Source: Apostichopus japonicus
Taxonomy: Eukaryota; Echinodermata; Holothuroidea; Aspidochirotida; Stichopodidae
NCBI RefSeq assembly: GCF_037975245.1
Contig: NC_092564.1
Location: forward strand, 27,012,984-27,076,983
DNA: 64,000 bases
Direction of reading: 5' to 3'
Below are positions 24,888 to 39,661 of the stretch, piece after piece. A program made the position numbers and the translations under genes. Below the pieces are notes generated by a model. That model was not told where the DNA came from. It saw only the letters and a list, made by a program, of their open reading frames with translations, and did not search any database. Position 1 is the first letter of the stretch. Every line of letters begins with the position of its first letter.

Positions 24888-26592
24888 TTGAGAGAAAGTC
24901 ACCCATGCCTTTATTCCATTTAGCTTCACATAATACTTCTAATACACTGTACCTCTGGAGAGCGCCACTCCAGTCTTTGCTATGTAAATTATCGTGTTGT
25001 CATTTACGGGTAAGTTCGCTTTGTGTAAGAATATCACTCAGCAGAAACAGTGTCAAACAAAAACCGCATATAGTATCGTGTAAGTGATAGTTGTAAAGAT
25101 TTATTGCTTAACTCAACCAATCAATAAATTACGACTTGTTTTTGCACAAACGGCTTACAAAAGGCACTGGTAATATCTCTGTGAACTGAAGTATACAGCA
25201 TCACCTACATTATTGATTTATCTTTTTTATCCAGACAACTAAAATATGTAGATTATATACCAGAAACAAAATACAGTTGTCCTTATATTGCCTCAAGAAA
25301 AATGTGAAATTGAAACAAATGTGACAAAAAAACAGACGTCAACATTACACAATTGAAACCGACCAAATGTCTTGTATTACATTGCTTCTGTTTTCATAGG
25401 TATTTGATAACATACTCTTGAAATACCATGTAGCCCGCTTTAGTTACCATTGACGTCACTTTGACGTCAGCATCGTCGCTAGGTATTGCCGTGATCTGAC
25501 CATATTTTAGTATGTGACAGATCGCATTTTGTGTTATTAATTCTTGAGATGCCCTTTTCAGATTTAATTAACTGAAGAATTATTTGCCCCTTTTCCTGAA
25601 CACTGTCTGAAGAGCTGGTGACAAATGTTAAATTTGGAATAGGTAAGATCACAACACCTTTTACCTGTAGCTAATAAACCATACTAGAACTTGAGCAAAG
25701 TAGGCGTTACTGTCAGAAAGATGACCTGTTAACATTTGAAATGTAAGCAAGTAAAAATAGGAGAGTGTCTCAATGGAAAACAAGGAAGATATGAATAACA
25801 GAGGTTACCACAAGTGGTCTTATAAACGTGTTCAGCGGAAGAAGCTTTATCTATATTTGAACTTACACTTATGAAACAGTATTCCAGTATCCATGAGTAA
25901 CCTTTGAATTCATATTCCACTCTCCATCACCTGTTAACATTTAAGATGAAAGTGATCAAATCTGAAACATTCCTCCCCGTCAACCTCCTTCATACGTAAT
26001 TTATCAAGTTAAACTCACGTTCCTTTTGCCACAAGTTTTTAATAAGACGCTAGTTCTACTGAGATAAAAATTCAGATATTCCTTTCAACAAGTCTGCGAG
26101 TGGAAAGCTATAAAAACGATAAACTCTAATAAAATAAAATAATATAGATTAACTAATGTTATTTGAGAACAACCACTTCATTATCATCTGAACGTAATAT
26201 ATTCATTAACTTTTTCAACAAAAAAAATGTGTTTGGCTCATTAGCTAAACCGCTTGCAAACGGATTAACTATGCTGCGAACTTATCAACTTTACACTGCC
26301 AATGATGTAAACTTCTTACTTCATTCTTCTCTGAAATATGATACATATATTCTTTTACTTCAAGCACTCTAACTTGCTTCAACCCTAAAATACATTTTTC
26401 CGGAAAAGAAAAACTTGCTATTCACTTCCTTCTTGTATAAGCATGCATCCACTTGTGATGAATAAATGTATCTTGACTGGCTGGTTTCGAAATGGCAGCT
26501 TATGATGTTTGTATTCCAAAACGGATTCTTTCGGCGTCATGGCTCTGTAATTACAAGCCAATCCACGCCAGCGGAAGCACGGTATTATGATC

Positions 26593-26650
26593 TACGTCAG
26601 CATTTACGTGCAGCAATGGACAAAACAAGCGCTGACGTCGCTGACGACGA
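26593..26650 (+). promoter_or_regulatory. Cluster of CRE-like sites upstream of the secretogranin-III-like gene
   Basis: Within about 60 bp there are TACGTCAG (26593-26600), TGACGTCG (26633-26640, one base off the full TGACGTCA element) and a further TGACG half-site, inside a locally GC-richer patch. Several vertebrate granin genes are driven by CREs. It is about 730 bp before the TATA box, so the link is inference. Confidence 0.25.
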
Positions 26651-27363
26651 GCAAAGCCCTCGCATTATGTCGTAATAGTGGGTGTGCTTTAGTATCAAAT
26701 CTACGGATGCGGGTAATGGTCGTTTGCAGTCAATCTTTATATATAAAATCAATTTATCATTTCACTGCGTGTGGTCTCACATACGTTATTTGATTACTAT
26801 TTTGTATTATTAGTATTATTCTAATAGAGGTGCATGTGAATAACCTAACCCTCGCTGGTTTTAAGCTTGGTTTATAGAAAATAAATTCCCACAATTACAT
26901 TAACGAAACTGTTAATATTTAAATATGTTTCCATAACATCTTAAGACTATTAATGATAAAGTCCCTGATTGATAGTGCTTTACAAAATTATCTCTATCAC
27001 AAACTTTAATGAATGGCGCACTTAATGATCATGTTATGCAGAAAAAAAAACAAATTCACATATTTATAACAAGGTTTCGATATTTTTGTTTAAATGTTGG
27101 TGAAGGAATTTCAGGAGACAAGCACGCATATATCGTACATGACGCTAAAGAGCATCCTTATCATTACGAACCGCGGCGAGCTTCATGCGGCGGAGGTTGT
27201 ACAAGATTTCAGGATTGGTAAGTCACTTTTTCCGGAATCACGTATTCAAGAACAAGAGTTGTCTCTGTCGTATCACAAGAGAATTGGAGAAAACGAAGAG
27301 GGAATACAGAGAAGAGAGACAGAAGAAAAAACGAGGATTGCTGAAGAAGGAAAAATAAACTAG

Positions 27364-27371
27364 TATAAAAG
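27364..27371 (+). promoter_or_regulatory. TATA box of the secretogranin-III-like gene
   Basis: TATAAAAG lies 65 bp before the ATG at 27429. Transcription would start near 27390-27400, with a 5' UTR of about 30-40 nt. A non-coding first exon further upstream cannot be excluded. Confidence 0.5.
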
Positions 27372-27428
27372 ACGAGGCGATAATTAATACCTTTATCTAT
27401 TGGAATATATCGGAGGAGAAAGTTAAAC

Positions 27429-27501
27429 ATGTTTGCAAAAAGTGTACTTCTACTTGTGTTGCTTGGGGTCGTGCGGATCTCTACAGCGGGTCCATTGAGA
27501 G
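27429..27501 (+). CDS. SCG3: Secretogranin-III-like gene, exon 1 (signal peptide)
   Basis: Residues 1-24. The start is [20 protein letters not shown]: a short basic N-region, a Leu/Val-rich core and a small-residue cleavage site (STA|G or nearby). The donor is AGAG|GTAAGT and leaves phase 1. The ATG has AAAC before it (A at -3) and lies just downstream of a TATA box. A single exon holding the signal peptide, followed by a 7.6-kb intron, is common for secreted proteins. Confidence 0.75.
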
Positions 27502-30500
27502 GTAAGTTATGAAGTCAATTTTATTTAAAAGTACTTAAAACGTCTTCTCGGTATCTTATAGCGAATAGATAGAACACTTAAGTGAATGTTAGATATACCT
27601 TAATTGGTAAGCCGCATTTACATAATGAACTAAGGGTATATACTTTTCTTCGTCAGCATGTGTCATAGCCCAATTGTATTTTACCAGGCCCTAAAACGTG
27701 GGATTCATCATCTCATCTCAAAGTCCCAAAGTCTTAATTATTTACTTTTCTTGATGAAATTAAAGGTTATATTTTGAAATGTTTTATTCTTAAGATAATA
27801 TTAAGAGTACTTTTGAATATGTTAACCGATTCGAAGAAGGTTAAATAAGATATAAAAAAAGAAGACAAAACTCAAAAAGAACTGACCCGGTATCCCCCGT
27901 CTCCTTAAATGTTCTCATCTTTTCCTAAGCTATAGAGAATTTTATGATTACCCACTTTTTTAATTTTTATTTTAATAGATCAGCGTCAAGTATGAGTCCC
28001 TTTGCATTTAAATATCACGTGATACATATGCTTTTGTTCCACATCATATTTTATAAGGTTGTTAAGTCCTTATGGGTAGATATCTACGTCATTAAGTACG
28101 AAGGTCGTGACGATAAAGCCGTCGAACACCTGTTTGCGGACCAACATGTGAAAGGTAGTTTCAGAAACTGAATTAACGCTTGTCATATAAAAGAGATTGA
28201 CAATGTTTCTGCTTCATGTTTTGCTGTTTAGTGAATAACACTGTACCGGTACGTGATGTACTGTCACGTGTCATTGCTATGCAAGTATATGGTCTGTCCG
28301 AGGTGAAAACCAAACAATTTTTTACTGTTTAATTAATGACTGTGATTTACATTACATATGTCGAGACAGATGAAAGTCACAGAATGTAAATATAATTTAA
28401 ATGGAAATTAGAAGTGTTCAGCTTTACAAATGTTTGCTTTGACGTTCAAAATGAACAATCTGTTTGATGCACCTCGTAAAAATAAACTTACGCCCTTCAT
28501 TCCATTCAAATGCATGTAGGGTTGTGCGAATGAATTTAAATAGAACACATCACAAGTAATCGTGCTGGTGCAAAAACAAAAGAACAAAACTAAAGCTAAA
28601 GAACTAAGGGACAGGATAATCAGATGTTGTTTGTGTTTAGTGTAGTAATATCAATGAATGTGTGTCGTTACTTTCCTAATCCGTTGTTGGAGCAAATTTG
28701 CCAACTTTTACGAAATAATGATATCTCACATCGCAAAATAACCAGATGACATAACAACAAAGACTGTACCAAGTACCACATTCCTGCGTTTTTGTACCCA
28801 ACACCACCTCCGTTTGAATTTAATCGTTGACGTCAGGGAAAAAAACAGTAATGCATAATCATATATGTAAATCAAGTGACGTAAATAGTAACATCCACAC
28901 CGATATTGAATTACATGAAAGGCAAAATGAGGAAGCATTTCTTTGGATCTGAATTCATCGTTGTAATGATGGGCGGGCTGATGCAGTTATATACAGTTCA
29001 TATATATATATTAAACTGTAGAAGAGGATTAAAGAGTAACAACTCGGAGCTATATATGAAAATTCTTACAAGGGCAAGTGTGTCTTATTTTAATCTGAGT
29101 GGGCGTTGATGTAAGAGATGGTTATAGCCAAGCGAAGGTACTGAATCGCAAATAACTTGCCTATTAATAACATGCATTACAGCATGGACACATGAATACT
29201 TTTTTTCATAACTGCAGGCGTTGCCTATCGGCTATGATAATTTTTTGTGGTTTGAATATTTAAATTGTCGGATGAAAAAAAATCTTCAACATCCATTTAA
29301 GGGCTCTTCTTTGTAAGACTTCATATACTTGACGGACAAACTTACTCTCAGCAAATTGAATTCGAAACAAAAGAACGTTCGTTCTTTGATATCGTTCGTT
29401 TGTCCTTGATACGAGCTCATTTATTTTCTCTTTCCTTCATTCTTTTTCAATTCATTTCTTTTCAAAGAATTTGACCTCAGTTAAATAATTCTTCATTGGA
29501 TGTCAATGCTATAGTTCAGCAGTTGTGTCTCATTCTAGGTCCGCGTTTTCATCCAAAACCGACATTTGTTCAAAGCAAAATGCGCAAGACGAAGGTCACA
29601 AGTTTTCTATGTTATTTTTATATTTTCTAGCGAGTGTTCTGTTCAATCATTTCGAACATGCATGGTCATCAATTATGCAGTCACCACAGTAATTGGAAAT
29701 ATCAGTTTGATATCAGCTACCACCGAGCTGTAAATGAAGGTCATGCAATTATTACACGCGAAATTTATTCCTGTATCTTCAATACAAAGATGTTATATTT
29801 GAAAAGACAGAAATAGTTCTGTGCAAGTGATAAAAGGCAGAAAGCGAAAAAAATACGATAATCTATGTTAGTCGAAACGTTTATACTGATAGAAATATTT
29901 CGTCCTTGCAATGAGCCGGAAAAGGAGACTTAAGTATATATAACTTCTGTATGGTAACCAATGATACGAAATTCTGACAAGTGGTCAAGTAAACTTCAGG
30001 AATATTTCACTTCTATAAACAGGCGATACTTTTGTCTGTGCTAAAACGTGATCATATATGCCGGAGTGGGCTGCCACGTGAAGTTATTCATTAACTCTAT
30101 TAAGTTAATAACACTCCTATTTCTGTCGCGGATAGCAGATGTCACTGTTTACATATTCAGTTATCCTCTCACATACCAATTAAAAGTAAAACCATTGAGA
30201 TTCACTGATCACGTATAAAGGAGGTAGAAGAGCTGTAAATAATTGGCATCATTCGCTCTTATTATCGTTGCAGTATAGGTTCCTGTGATCGTGACGTTAC
30301 GTTCAGATAGAAGATAGCAATCAGTATACAGTAACACTCACACTATATCATGAGAATTGCTATGGATATACACACACTAAATATCCATCCATCCATCCGC
30401 ATATATATAATTATATATATTTGTATGTATATATATACATATATATATGGTATATGAATATACATATATATATGGTATATGAATATATATATGTATATAT

Positions 30501-31545
30501 ATATAGGCTATATATATATAGGCTATATATATATATATATATACATAATGGCACATGATTCTGTAGGCGTTGTTAATAATTTATCGGTTATACAGGAGAT
30601 CGACATTTATTATATTATTTATTTGTATAAGTTTCCTGATATATTATTGTATTTTATTTCAAGTTTTCATCTATAGCTTGGCCCCTTATCTCCACCACTA
30701 CAATTACCATTCCATTGTCCGATAGCGGGAGAAATGGCTTACCATCTGAATGCTTTACTCCATGCATTCTCTCTACGTTGCAGACTAAAACCATAATAGT
30801 TCTATTGAAACTATTGACTATTCACAGGCTCAACGGTTGTATGTACCCAATATTGGCGTGCATTATAAAGTTATAACACCGGGCGTGTGCATTTTGCGTA
30901 ATAACTACGGGCACGTATATTATCATTAATATGTAAACAAGCACTGTGTGCGTATTGACATATAATGAAGTACGTTGCACTTCACATCAACGATTTCGCT
31001 AAAAACAAAAGGTTCAAGTGAAAGTTAATCAGTCGGACTGAAATTTCAATCTAACAGATTAAATCGAATTGAAAAACATTTACATTTACCAAGTTTGCAA
31101 TGACACTGTACTGGAAAATATAGTTGATACGACGCGCACGCCATTTTAAACAAGTTGCGATGCAAGAAATCAGTAGAAATCACTTCAATTCGCGATCAAT
31201 TAATTATGCTTCAAGCATGGCTGATAGTTTTTTTACAATGCTGGATGTATGCACATGATCAAAGATGGGTTGAATTATAAACAAGTATCAACTCATTAAT
31301 ACCTACGCACACACACGCAGAGAAGACATTAACTCCCCGTAATTACTCCTTCTTAATCTAAACAGATACAGCAAATTGCCGCCAAGTTTTGCTTGATTAC
31401 CCATTTGTGTGAATAAACTGAATATCAAGTTGACATTACAAAGCGTAGAAATCTACATTTTGCCGCTCCATGGCTTTCCACTCGACAAAGTAGGTCATGT
31501 GGATGTAATCAATTGATAGATTATCTATATCTATATCATATACAT

Positions 31546-31588
<43 letters not shown>

Positions 31589-31613
31589 TATATCTATATA
31601 TATGTATATATAT

Positions 31614-31678
<65 letters not shown>

Positions 31679-33450
31679 GTATATCAGCGGTACAGGTGTA
31701 ACCTTAGCGGTGTAGTGTAACAATAGAGCGGAATATGGTGTCACCATAGCTGTGTATGGCGTAACCAAATACCGCCTATAACCATATAGCGATGTATGGT
31801 GTAACCATATATAGAGGTGTATGGTGTAACCATATAACTGTGCATGTTTTAGCCATATATAGCGTTGAACATATATATATTAGGTTAGAAGGTTGCGTGG
31901 ATGTCCAATCATGAAATCCTTTACAAACATTGTTCAAGATTTAAACTCTGTTCCCCTAGTTGTTCCAATTACAGTGTCCATTTTAATTGCAAATTTAAGC
32001 AACGCGATCGCAGTTCGAGATAAATCGCACTGACCTTTTCATCAAATCTACACACTAATTTCTTTCAAATGTATCTCAAGTAGTACCAAGTAAAAGCGAC
32101 AGCAATTCCTATATATCAGATCAAATTTAATTTACTCCCATGCAGACAGTGACTCTATATGACACTTTCAAAGAGTTGAAACATTACACTTTGGAAATAA
32201 AAGAAATGCCCAAAGTTAATAAGTATACACTCAGGTAAGCATTACTATACATCGTAAACTATAATAGCATTTTCGGATGATAAATGTATTATACACTGCA
32301 TAAAGCCAAACTGTGTGCGCATTGTGATTATCACACTCAAGGCGTACTCTGCTACACGTTCTTATCTGGAAGATCTAACCATGTATAATTACACGCAAGG
32401 TGGAATGCTCGTATACTTTGTGTTACAAATCAGCTCGAGGGTGGTTTTTAGAGGAATAAATTGATGCGCAATAAGTTACCCTCAGTTAATCGTAAAATCA
32501 GAATTAGCTCTTGCAGTTACAATTAAGATGGATGAAGTACTCTCGTGGGTAGTGAAAAGCTGGAGGCAGGAAGAACCGGATACCTTATAATTCAATCAAG
32601 CAAACGGCTATTTAATCTGCCCAAGAAAGGTACATCAGAGTTGTAATGGAGTCTAAGTGGAGTCAAACAAGCTGACTAGGACACCGTACACCCATCAATG
32701 TATATTGTGTCAGACCAACTGTACCTCGAGTATTTTAATTTATTTTATTTCAAATGTAGTTTTATCCTACTAAGACACTTCCAACAGTGTAGTCCCACTA
32801 TACCCTAATACTAAAAATTTTACCACATGTATACCTAAGCCATTGCTGCACATGCGCAACAAAGTGTGCTTGTCGACATGCAGTTGATAAATACTATATG
32901 ATGATGTGATACCTCACATTTAATTGATGAAATCAAATCTACCCGAACCGAAAATCGTGTGCAATCGATTGTATCCTTTATTAAGATGAAGGTTAACTAC
33001 AAACAAACACAATTAGCCCTACAATATAGCTTGAAAATCTTTCAAGATCGCAGTAATAGTTTAACCTAATATTGGAGCTATGACAACAGCATTTAGGCAC
33101 GACCGTTGTCATTCATGACGTCAGTACTGCAGTCGATTATGAAGTTATAACTTTGTTTTCACATAACTTATTTTACAGTATACGACCCAGAAATGACTTA
33201 ATCAAGGCCAAAAGATATATGCTTTTGATGTTTCGTACATTAAACGTGCCTTAGTTTATTCTGTCGATGTGACATTCTAGGTTGGACAGCAACTGCAACC
33301 AAATATTATATATGCATTGCATAGATGCGTCATTCCGTAAATTAGAATGAAAACACAGTAATCAGCGAATTATTTTACTTGTAGCAGTTAGGTGCATATT
33401 ATGAAAGAACAGAAAAGAGAGACTGAAGTCAAGCAACTTTTTTTATTAAC

Positions 33451-33505
<55 letters not shown>

Positions 33506-34950
33506 TTTAATAAGTTCACGTGACAAGATGTATAAAGCTGTGACCTTGAAGTATAAGAGAAACAACATCTATAAATATATACTTTTTTATATTTCCCAAT
33601 GGTATAAAAATGTCGAACAGGCAAACATTTATTGATAATACTTGGAGGAAGTTTAGAATTTGCGTCATAAACTGCGCAAAACATGAAGATAATTGGATTT
33701 TACCAGTCTTGTTATGCACGCTTCTAGCACATCCTTCGGGTTTGACTTTAATGAAACTGCTGTCGAAGATATTTCACCGACGACTAGCACTTTCTTTACC
33801 TCTTTCTCTTTTATCTCTGTCTCACAATCGAGACTCTCTTAGCCCCGTTAATTGAACATCTACTTTTTGTACTAATTTTTACTGCTAGGACGGGATACTC
33901 CATGTCCCTGAAGTTAAGTGCTGACATCAAATATTGTCATGGCCTTGAATTTCCCGTAGGAGTATTCTTCATAGCAAAGAATGATCACAGACAACACTTC
34001 CGGTTCCTTTGATTGAAGTCAATATTTCTTTTAGATGATCATAAAAATAACATTCCCAGTAGGACTGCCTTTGACTTTTCCGGTGAGATTTGAGCAGCCT
34101 TAAAAAGGGAGCATGAATTCAAATGTTCTCTGAAGATGCAGTTTTGTTCGGGGAGGGGACGAGGGGTGCGTGACATCAAAGATTGCCAAAAAACACAATA
34201 GTGGAACCCCGAACGTGCGACTGGACATAGCTCGTTTCAATACTTTCAAAATAAGGAAAGTGATCTACTAATTAAAAGATGGGGAGGGGCATTGGACTGG
34301 GTAGGGTATTTGGGTGGGAGGCACATGCTACTCGTCTTATCCAGGATAATTATACCATTACAACACTGCAGCATCTAAACTACAGGTAGGAAAAGTGCGC
34401 CCTGCTTGCAAATTTTATATGTGGCCCGCGAAAATATTTGCAAAACCTTATGCGGCCCGAGCAACATTATAGCAATATAAATAGGCTGGTATTTTTTTCC
34501 ACTGTTCCAACTCACTACAATTTCAATATATATATTTATTTATATTTATATTTATTTATATTTATATTTATATATATATATATATATATTCATTTGCCTT
34601 TGTCGTTTACCTCCATTGCATTAACATAAAGTCTGTTCAAAGTATCTCTTTCGAGATCCGGCTTTAGGAATCACAAATGATTTTCGAGTTGGATAGCATC
34701 ATGTTTGATCTCTAGAGTAAGGCAAAATATGTCACCAAAAACAGAACTAGTATTGTTCGATATAGGTGACAAACGCCTACAGTGGAATTACGATCTTCCT
34801 TACCGGTTTCGAACCTCTGGACATACAATCAGCGTCCATAGCCTAGTGGTTAGGGTGTCCGCGTACAGAGCGGGAGGCCCGTGGTTCGAATCCCGGTGGA
34901 GGCTGAAAGTTTTTTCACTGTTCTTGATTTTCCAACTCATTACGATTTTC

Positions 34951-34988
<38 letters not shown>

Positions 34989-37900
34989 ATATATTAAAAC
35001 AGTGTGTTTCCCTCAACCCTCCCCCGCCCACTCACACAAATCTTTTAGTATATTCTAAGAACGTCTTCAGTTTGGAATCAAACAAACAATTTCCTGACTA
35101 ATTTTTGTCTTTTCTTTTTTACTTCCGTAGAAGAGACAAGTGAAGAGACCATCGACCTTGTACAATCGGACTTGGTAAGTAAACAACATACTGTACATTG
35201 CTTCCGTTTTCGTTCTCATTTTAATACACAGAAAGTAAACAGGGTGGAGCGACATTTAGCTGTTGAGGACTGCATTGATACACGTCAAAACGATGCTAAT
35301 GGCCTCTTGATTAATCCGTCACTGCCATCCATTTCCCCCAAGAGATACGGGGGCTAAATGCGGGGAGATATATAAAATCATGCAATGGAAATCACAACCT
35401 GAACGAAAGGAATTTTCTTCAAGTTCCATCATTTAAAGGGATTGTATTTGCCAAGACGAATGACATGCCGTAATCCGGAAATTGACTGCAACTTAATAAT
35501 AGTACTAAAATTATAAGATAGTGAACTTGCTATCTGAAAGACAGTGTTTTGAACCTTAAAGTATGCACAGTGACATCTCCACGGTGGAAGAGGTCGAACA
35601 TTTTGGTGGCCCCTCCCTTCAGTGAAACGAAAATAGCCAGGAAGGCAGATCTTCGGACTTCTACGAACGATAATTTACTTGCGTTCCATCATTACGCCCA
35701 CATGAACGGTCCATATATCTCAAGTTTGATAAGGAACAATAAGGATGTCGTTACGTACGGATATATCTGTCATTTTGGGTCTTCATATACTGAAACGTTT
35801 TCCTTATTAAACGTGCATTCGAGTATGAAGTTGCAAGCTCTTTTGTACAATAATCAAATATGAATAATCACTAAGGGGAGACGTTTGTAACGAAAAGTCA
35901 CCTGCCTGACGCGAAACGGCACATGCAGTCAAACAGTAGTAGTTGACTACACAATTATTACTCAAAAATGCTGAAAAACTGTCAGTTAGAAAATATTTAA
36001 CGATAAGTTAGTCATTAGATAGTTGTACGTCATTTCAGAGAGATACAACGATACTTCAATAATAACGCTACTTTTGGATATCGCATTAGTATTAATTATT
36101 ATACTTCTTTCATACTTATATCAGTGATGGGTTAATGAGTAAAATAAGATCTAACAAATTGCAGATTATTTTACAAGAAAAGGGAAATAGCGGTAAGTTT
36201 TCCGTGACATGTTAAAGTGTAGACATTACTCCTTTAACAATATCACAGTTCTCTCCTCGAATGGTTACGAAACAAAAAGCCTCACTTTCATATCGAAACA
36301 GACAAGACAGTGTTACCTTACACTGAAAGGTATCTTTACTGGAAATATGTTGTAAAGTCTCACAAATTGGCAGTTTGATGAGAAGGGAAACATTCATTCA
36401 TGCATTTCATAAGAAAAAAAGAGAAATAAAAGTGATGTAGGTTTCCCTTTTGAAGGTATAGGGTGTCAAACTTTCAACATGTCAATTTTTTTGTATTGGA
36501 GGTTGTAGAAGTTATATGGTTCATATACAGGTAAAAGCTTGCTTATGTTTCATTCCATGCAGAAGGATTAACCGGGACAGTTGGCTTATTATGTGGAGTA
36601 TTGTATTTCTGTCACGTAACCGAATTGGGACCTTATGTTTTATTTTATGCTTTTTTTTATGCTTTCGTAAACGGTTATTAAGAAGGAGATGTGTAGGGAG
36701 AGGTGGAGGTGGATTGGTTAATACATAGAATGCAAAGGGAAAATAATTGCGTTATAAACGTATGATTTGGTTGCTGATACAGTCAAACAAGTTAATTAAA
36801 ATCCGCATTGAATACTATAGTAAGACAGTAACGACTACATTAAAGAATCCAATCTACACTTCAGACGCAAATAATAATGGGTTCAAATGCACGTCAGGCG
36901 TAATTGATTTGACAAAAAGAACAGTTTTTTTTCAAAGATCGAAGGTTGCTTCTATACTGCTATCGTATATGTTGTTAATGACCGTATTTTCTTGGTGAAT
37001 ATGTCAGACTACATGCGTCTGGTGCATCAGATGCTATATACCTGTAATATCAAAAGTCTCTTTCTAATCACATTTGCAGGACCAAGACAAAAATACAGAC
37101 AGCCAATCAGAGACTCTTACGACAGGTAAGTAGAACTGAAATATCAGTGATTCAAATATATCTCCTGACTTATAAAATACTCCAGACATTACCAATTTCT
37201 GTATACGTCGGAATTTTGTTGGAATTGAGCAAGAAAGTACAAACCAAATACAAGTATGTCACATTGTGTCATAGTGAGGACAGCAGCGTACATATAGTCT
37301 TTCCTTCCTTCAGCAAGGCTTCATATAAATGATTCTTCAGCAACGCAATCATTGTTGTTGTTTTTTGCTTACTACCTTTCTTTCTTTTTAACATAACATT
37401 GTATTGTATTGACTCGAGAGGCTTTTTGAAGAATAACTTAACTTGTTATTCGACAATAGATGGCGTTTTTTGTTTACCGAATGGGTAAATTTATATCAGT
37501 TGAAGTAATATTTTAACAGACGGCAAAATAAGAATGCCGAAGTTTCAAGTATGGTCAAATTTGGTTTTCTCAACAAGTGTAACCTAAACAATTTAAAGTA
37601 AGCATCACTTTAAATATTCTGTTCTCCTTTGATTAGGTTCAATCAAACATAATATGATTAATTTGTTTTCAAATATGCCATATACGTCTTACCAATTAAT
37701 CACCGTAGTTAGGGTATATAATGTTAGGATAGCATTTCCCTCAACTGTTTCTATAAGAATATTTAATCACGTCATATCTTTATAAATTCCTTCATAAAAG
37801 TATATAGTAAAATGGTACTAGTATATAAACAAATTTAATGACATGACAAATTCCTGCCTACATAATTACACCTCTCTGCGGTATATTCAACGTGATACCT

Positions 37901-39602
37901 CTAACCGTCTTAATAACACCTTTTCTTAAACAGAATTACATCAATTAAATCATAACAACAACTACTCTACTTAATTAAACATGCCTCTTAAGGTTACTAC
38001 CCTCTTTTATCAAATTCTCAAGTTAAACAATTTTCCCCTTCAGAGTTTCCTCTTGCGAACTTCGCAGTCGATTGCCTAAAAATAAAAATGCCAGCAAGCT
38101 GATGATTAGCTTCATGTCTACAAGGGAAAGAACAGGGCAGTCGCTGCCTCATGGAAAGATTTTCGGAAACAAAATTCTTCTAAATTTACGAGAAAGATAG
38201 AGGAGAGCGATGGCTGTCTTGCAATCCCAACAGTCAAATATGACTCCTTATTTCCGTTACTCATCTAAAAATAGCCTTGATGCCTCCTCAAATGCATTCA
38301 CAGTGAGAAACCGCAGTTTTCCGTTTATATTTCTTGTCTTATTTGTCCTAACATTTACTAAAATTGCTCCTATTTCCAGAGGAATGACGTAGATGCTGAC
38401 GCAGGTTGCGCCAGCGGAGCTTACATCTCGCGAATGTAGATCGAGTTGTGGAGTTGGGCTGTTTATGTGCAAGCAAATGCACTTGTTGTAAATGGACGGA
38501 AAATCAATAAATGGAATCGACTCGGGCAAATTCTCGAGAAGCTGCTTGCGGCCAATAGTTTTACTAGCTAAAGTAAACTTGGCAGTTGGCTCTCTCTCTC
38601 TCTCCCTCTCTTTATCTTAATTCGCTTGACAATTTTGATTGCTAAATGATTTTCGATACACTTTTGTAGTGTAAAAGTTGAACAAACCGAGGGAGTGAGC
38701 AAGAGGAGTGTTGGTATAGCGTGTTTGTCACTTTGATGTTCGTAGAATTAACTAGAGCAACGGAGGGAAATGAAATTTGAAAGGCAGTATCTCGGCAAGC
38801 GGAAGTGAATACAATGCAACTAATTCGATAGGTAGTGAAATGTAGCAGGACCAAACAAGTGATACGAACTGCGCTTTCAGAAGGCGTGAAATGAAAATGA
38901 AGGGCATTTCTCCATGGTGAATATTATTCAGGCTGATTCATTGCAATGGCCAAATTGTTTTAACAGTGACTAAATCGACTATTTTTGACTGCTCGCTTAA
39001 TTTCCTCAAGATATGAATATGTATACTTGCTTACGTGTTCTCTCTATGGGAAACCGAGGCATGATATCAAAATTTTGTATGCAGTATGTTTACAATGCGC
39101 GTAAACTGTTGCAACATTCCTTCCGAAACTACACCAAATGTAGGTCCGAAGCCTTTTGTGAATCGAACATATTTGGAAGTACAAAAAGTTAAGATTAATG
39201 CATATATTTTGTATTCACAGAAGCAAATATTTACTATTTTGCCATTCCTTGTCAAATTCGTTGACAAGAATTTAAGGAAGAAATAAATCTCGCAGCTATA
39301 TATATGCTTAATTCATGCAGAAACACCTGTGACGAGGCGAGAAGGTTATTTACGTAATTCCCCTGCAAAATGACCGATGGCATTTTCGTTTTACTTTCTC
39401 CTTCTATATGACTTGATCATCATATTCCAAGTGATCCGTGGTTGTCAGAAATTATTATATGTAGTGTACTTCGAACGATGAAATCTTAATAGCACTCTCC
39501 CTTCAAGTGTGCATAAGAGATTGTGAAAAAAGCGCTAGTGTCGCACTCACCATTTATGCGGTCATTTTAATTTTCAATTCAGAAATTTAGAACATGACAG
39601 TT

Positions 39603-39661
<59 letters not shown>

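Larger units (their letters stand above)
16014..27363. other. Region between the two head-to-head genes
   Basis: Contains the hAT-like element at 17049, the duplication at 18330, the minisatellite at 21020, the CTAGT repeats and (AT)n at 24.6-24.9 kb and the CRE-like cluster at 26.6 kb. A 5' non-coding exon of either gene could be hidden here. I see no coding exon I can support. Confidence 0.55.
27502..35130 (+). other. Intron 1 of the secretogranin-III-like gene (7.6 kb)
   Basis: Begins GTAAGTTATG and ends TACTTCCGTAG. It holds AT arrays (30395, 31550, 33455), the degenerate repeat at 31680 and both copies of the second SINE family. No coding exon was recognised. Confidence 0.6.

Noticed and set aside
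26466-26675. Neuropeptide Y/F-like exon (PAEARYYDLRQHL)
   Set aside because: The short PAE.RYY..LR.H likeness lacks the RxR(Y/F)-amide ending and glycine, has no signal peptide and no clear splice sites; most likely chance.
27094-27363. Upstream reading frame as the N-terminus of the secretogranin-like gene
   Set aside because: It ends before the TATA box and lacks a signal peptide; the frame starting at 27429 has one and splices in phase.
31547-31768. Tyr/Ile-repeat protein frames over AT arrays (also at 24.8, 30.5, 33.5, 34.5 and 34.9 kb)
   Set aside because: These are translations of TA dinucleotide repeats with no flanking coding signal.
34832-34903. Functional tRNA gene with ACA anticodon
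   Set aside because: The T stem has mismatches, the acceptor stem has a G-G pair and an A34 Cys anticodon is not expected; better read as a SINE head or pseudogene.
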